Source of the DNA: Lysinibacillus contaminans
GTDB taxonomy: Bacteria > Bacillota > Bacilli > Bacillales_A > Planococcaceae
Assembly: GCF_001278945.1 (NCBI RefSeq)
Contig: NZ_LGRV01000003.1
Location: 806,001 to 870,000, forward strand
Reading direction: 5' to 3'
DNA: 64,000 bases
The notes beneath the pieces are model-generated. The model had not been told where the DNA came from. It made no database searches and saw nothing but the letters and a program-made list of their open reading frames with translations. The translations under genes were made by a program, and so were the position numbers. This document shows positions 61,568 through 64,000 of the stretch, piece after piece (positions within the stretch are counted from its first letter, which is position 1; every line of letters begins with the position of its first letter).

Positions 61568-63562
61568 ATGGTGAAGTCAATGAAGTGGAAGATGATGCTC
61601 GAGATTATGATAATTGTTGTGTTAATTATCGGCGCATTTTCAGTGTATATCTTTCAAGCAACCTATAAAAGCGTGAAAAGTAATGGTGAGGCTCTTGTTG
61701 ATTCAATCTCTATGGGAATGGAAGGGGCTATTCAATCTAGGGCGAAAACTGAAGAAATCATGGAACAGGAAATGATTGCAGAGTCCGTGATGGCTTCATA
61801 TATTATTAATGAAGGCGCTACATATGAAGATTTAAAAGCAATTGCAGAACGCGGTGGTATGGATGAAATTTGGAGTACAGATGATAAAGGGAATACAGCC
61901 GTGACTTCTGTTGCACCAACGGTAGATTTTAATTTTGGCTCTGATCCAAACGGGCAAGCCGCTGAATATATGCAGCTTTTGGAAGGTAGTACAAAGGAAA
62001 TTGTTCAGAAAGCACAAACTCGTGATGTTGACGGTGAATTTTATAAATTTGTGGGTGTTAGTAGTTGGGACCCAGCAACTCCTCAAATCATACAAGTCGC
62101 ACGCCACGGTCAACAGCTACTTGATTTAGAAACGAGTATTGGTAGTGAATATTACATAAACGAATTAAAAAATCATTTATCATCTACAGTGTTATTTGCA
62201 GCCGTTGTTAATGATGCTGGGGAAGCCATTGTTGCTACATCAGAGAAGAATTTAGAGGAGATTGGTTTTACAAAAGACCAATTTACGGCAAAGGATGCTG
62301 CAGATTTTTCAGGACGCTATGAGGGTACACGTGTTACGCAATATGTGAAACCGCTATCAGATGGTTCGTATTTAGCTGTGGTTGTTTCGAATAATGTTCT
62401 GACAAATATATTAACAGGTACGATTATTGCTTCTTTATTGGTCGTGTGTATTATTTTCTTTACAACAGGTTTTTCAATATCACGTCAGGTAACACGTATT
62501 TTAAGTGTGCGAAATTCACTTGAGGACATTAGCCAAGGCGAAGCGGACTTAACGAAGCGTATTGAAGTGACGTCTCAAGATGAGATTGGTCAGCTCGTAA
62601 CGTCCTTTAACGCAATGATGGAAAACTTCCAACATATTATGCGTGATTTGAAACAGGAAGCGCATCAAATTAAAGATGCCACGAGTATCATTCATAGCAA
62701 TTCTCATGATACCCTTGCGTCCTCTCATCTTATTCAAGAAGAGTCAAAGCAGGTTGCGCAGGCAACTTTTGGGCAACTGAAAAATACAGAGGACAGCGCA
62801 CATTCGATGGAAGAATTAGCACGTAGTATTCAGCATATTTCTGAGTCTATTGCTGAAATCTCTTCTATTTCTCGCGATACTGAAGAAAATGCTAACAACG
62901 GTTTGAAAATCATGAATCGTTTACATAAACAATTAATAGATGTGTATGAAAAAACAGATATATCTGTTGTACGTACACAAGAGTTAGTGAAACTATCAGG
63001 AATGATCGGAGAATTTACGAATGTAATTACAGCCATTTCCGATCAAACGAACTTGCTTGCATTGAATGCTTCAATTGAAGCGGCGCGTGCTGGTGAAGCA
63101 GGTAAGGGATTTGCTGTTGTAGCAGAGGAAGTACGAAAACTAGCGGAAGAATCAAAAATGGCAGCCGTGCGCATTTCACAAGTTGTTGGCAGTGTACAAA
63201 TGGAAACTACTGAAATTGTAGAAGCAATCAATTCAACAGCCAACGTATTACATGCTGGCCGTACAATTGCCAATGAGGCTCAGCGAGCATTTGAAGGAAT
63301 TAATAATGGGATTCAAGTGTTAGCTGAACAAGTTGACCAAGTATCAAGTTCAACAGAAGAAATCGCAGCAAGCACAGAAGAAGTAACAGCTACGATGGAA
63401 GATGTTTCATTACTTGCGAAACAGACGGCTACAAGCGTAGATGCAGTAGCGCAAAAAGCGCAAGATCAAGCGACTAGCATGAATGAAATGACAGCTGTAA
63501 TTGATAGGTTAAATTCAACAGCTAATAATCTGCAACAATCTGCTGGCAAATATAAAGTATAA
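61568..63562 (+). CDS. Methyl-accepting chemotaxis protein
   Basis: 664 residues from ATG 61568 after AGGGGGA. TM1 is at about 12-32. An extracytoplasmic Cache-like sensor spans about 33-275 (includes [20 protein letters not shown] and [11 protein letters not shown]). TM2 lies at about 280-300, then a HAMP domain, then a long coiled-coil signalling tail with the conserved tip [20 protein letters not shown] at about 490-510. No C-terminal NWETF-like CheR-docking peptide is seen. The ligand is unknown. Monocistronic, with its own terminator. Confidence 0.95.
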   Translation: MVKSMKWKMMLEIMIIVVLIIGAFSVYIFQATYKSVKSNGEALVDSISMGMEGAIQSRAKTEEIMEQEMIAESVMASYIINEGATYEDLKAIAERGGMDEIWSTDDKGNTAVTSVAPTVDFNFGSDPNGQAAEYMQLLEGSTKEIVQKAQTRDVDGEFYKFVGVSSWDPATPQIIQVARHGQQLLDLETSIGSEYYINELKNHLSSTVLFAAVVNDAGEAIVATSEKNLEEIGFTKDQFTAKDAADFSGRYEGTRVTQYVKPLSDGSYLAVVVSNNVLTNILTGTIIASLLVVCIIFFTTGFSISRQVTRILSVRNSLEDISQGEADLTKRIEVTSQDEIGQLVTSFNAMMENFQHIMRDLKQEAHQIKDATSIIHSNSHDTLASSHLIQEESKQVAQATFGQLKNTEDSAHSMEELARSIQHISESIAEISSISRDTEENANNGLKIMNRLHKQLIDVYEKTDISVVRTQELVKLSGMIGEFTNVITAISDQTNLLALNASIEAARAGEAGKGFAVVAEEVRKLAEESKMAAVRISQVVGSVQMETTEIVEAINSTANVLHAGRTIANEAQRAFEGINNGIQVLAEQVDQVSSSTEEIAASTEEVTATMEDVSLLAKQTATSVDAVAQKAQDQATSMNEMTAVIDRLNSTANNLQQSAGKYKV

Positions 63563-63602
63563 GAATACTAGCCTCCTATTAGGGAGGCTAGTATTAGTTT
63601 TA
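63563..63602 (+). terminator. Terminator of the chemotaxis receptor gene
   Basis: ATACTAGCCTCC (63565-63576) with GGAGGCTAGTAT (63582-63593), then TAGTTTTAG. Confidence 0.85.
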
Positions 63603-63671
63603 GAGGTTTTTGAGAAAGGTAGTGCGTTTGATAGCTGATTTACGTATAATTGAGAGAAGGGGAGTGGTTGT

Positions 63672-63902
63672 ATGAATCAACAGAAATTGCCGCCAGCGGT
63701 TTTGCGTTTACTTGTCATTTTTCCAAACGTGCTGAGCTATTTACTTTTAGGTGGACTTGTTATTTTTGTTTTAACAAATTATGAAGGGTTAAAGGCTGCA
63801 GAAAACTTGAAAATTTGGCTTATTTCAATTGCTGCTCTTGCTCCGATGTCAATGTTGACTACATACAGTATTGTGAAGAAAATTCGTGCTGGTCATATGT
63901 GA
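63672..63902 (+). CDS. Small membrane protein, function unknown
   Basis: 76 residues with AGAAGGGGAG before the ATG. Two membrane helices at about 12-32 and 46-64, the first containing FPNVLSYLLLGGLVIFVL. A short basic end (KKIRAGHM). No family recognised. It has its own upstream and downstream terminators, so it is a single-gene unit. Confidence 0.7.
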   Translation: MNQQKLPPAVLRLLVIFPNVLSYLLLGGLVIFVLTNYEGLKAAENLKIWLISIAALAPMSMLTTYSIVKKIRAGHM

Positions 63903-63932
63903 AACATTGCTAATGCGAACATATTTTAATAG

Positions 63933-63979
63933 AACACCCGCAATTGCTAGCTTACATTTAGCAGTTGCGGGTGTTTTTC
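63933..63979 (+). terminator. Strong intrinsic terminator at the right edge
   Basis: ACACCCGCAATTGCTA (63934-63949) with TAGCAGTTGCGGGTGT (63959-63974), one mismatch, then five T residues. Confidence 0.9.
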
Positions 63980-64000
63980 GTTATCGTATTGAAATAATGT

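Overview
The window looks like chromosomal DNA of a low-GC Gram-positive bacterium of the order Bacillales, most likely the Lysinibacillus/Solibacillus/Planococcaceae side. The reasons are strong AGGAGG-type ribosome binding sites, frequent GTG/TTG starts, a cobalamin gene order matching the cobI operon I remember from Bacillus megaterium (cbiW-H60-X-J-C-D-ET-L-F-G-A-cysG/cobA-cbiY-btuR), and GC-rich intergenic repeats of a kind common in that group. The taxonomic placement is inference.

Layout. 1-5.1 kb: the end of an FtsX-type permease (cut by the window edge) with its ATPase, the wreck of a tyrosine recombinase, a lone NeuD/PglD-type acyltransferase and DNA polymerase IV. 5.3-14.1 kb: a self-contained envelope/peptide-response island. 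It has a two-component system, a small secreted protein with an internal duplication, and an ABC exporter set (one permease, one ATPase, two ATPase-permease fusions). The two-component operon, the secreted-protein gene and the ABC operon are each preceded by the same 18-bp direct-repeat box. 14.1-29 kb: an accessory region of small orphan membrane proteins and lipoproteins, a VanZ-like protein, an ECF sigma/anti-sigma operon and an IS110-family transposase. They are separated by several families of repeated intergenic sequence, giving a cassette-like appearance. 29-40.5 kb: LysR regulator and MFS transporter, a purine-type NCS2 permease, a prolyl-4-hydroxylase-like oxygenase, a UvrD/PcrA-like helicase between direct repeats, an RmlD-like reductase and a GNAT acetyltransferase, with several gene remnants.

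40.5-59.9 kb is the core of the window: two divergent cobalamin regulons. Leftward runs cbiMNQO, an ECF-type cobalt importer. Rightward runs a 17-gene operon that goes from uroporphyrinogen III to adenosylcobyric acid by the cobalt-early (anaerobic) route and ends in an unassigned SAM methyltransferase. Each side has its own cobalamin riboswitch and intrinsic terminator. The nucleotide-loop genes (cbiB, cobU/cobP, cobS, cobT, cobD) are absent here. 60-64 kb holds ribonuclease Z, a chemotaxis receptor and a small membrane protein.

The most promising unexplained structures are: (i) the run of orphan genes at 14-19.5 kb sharing a boundary repeat; (ii) the box/terminator module duplicated around the secreted repeat protein; (iii) the two ~190-bp direct repeats bracketing an orphan gene beside the IS110 element; (iv) an MITE-like repeat family, one copy of which sits between a cobalamin riboswitch terminator and cbiM. 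No CRISPR array, rRNA or tRNA gene was recognised.
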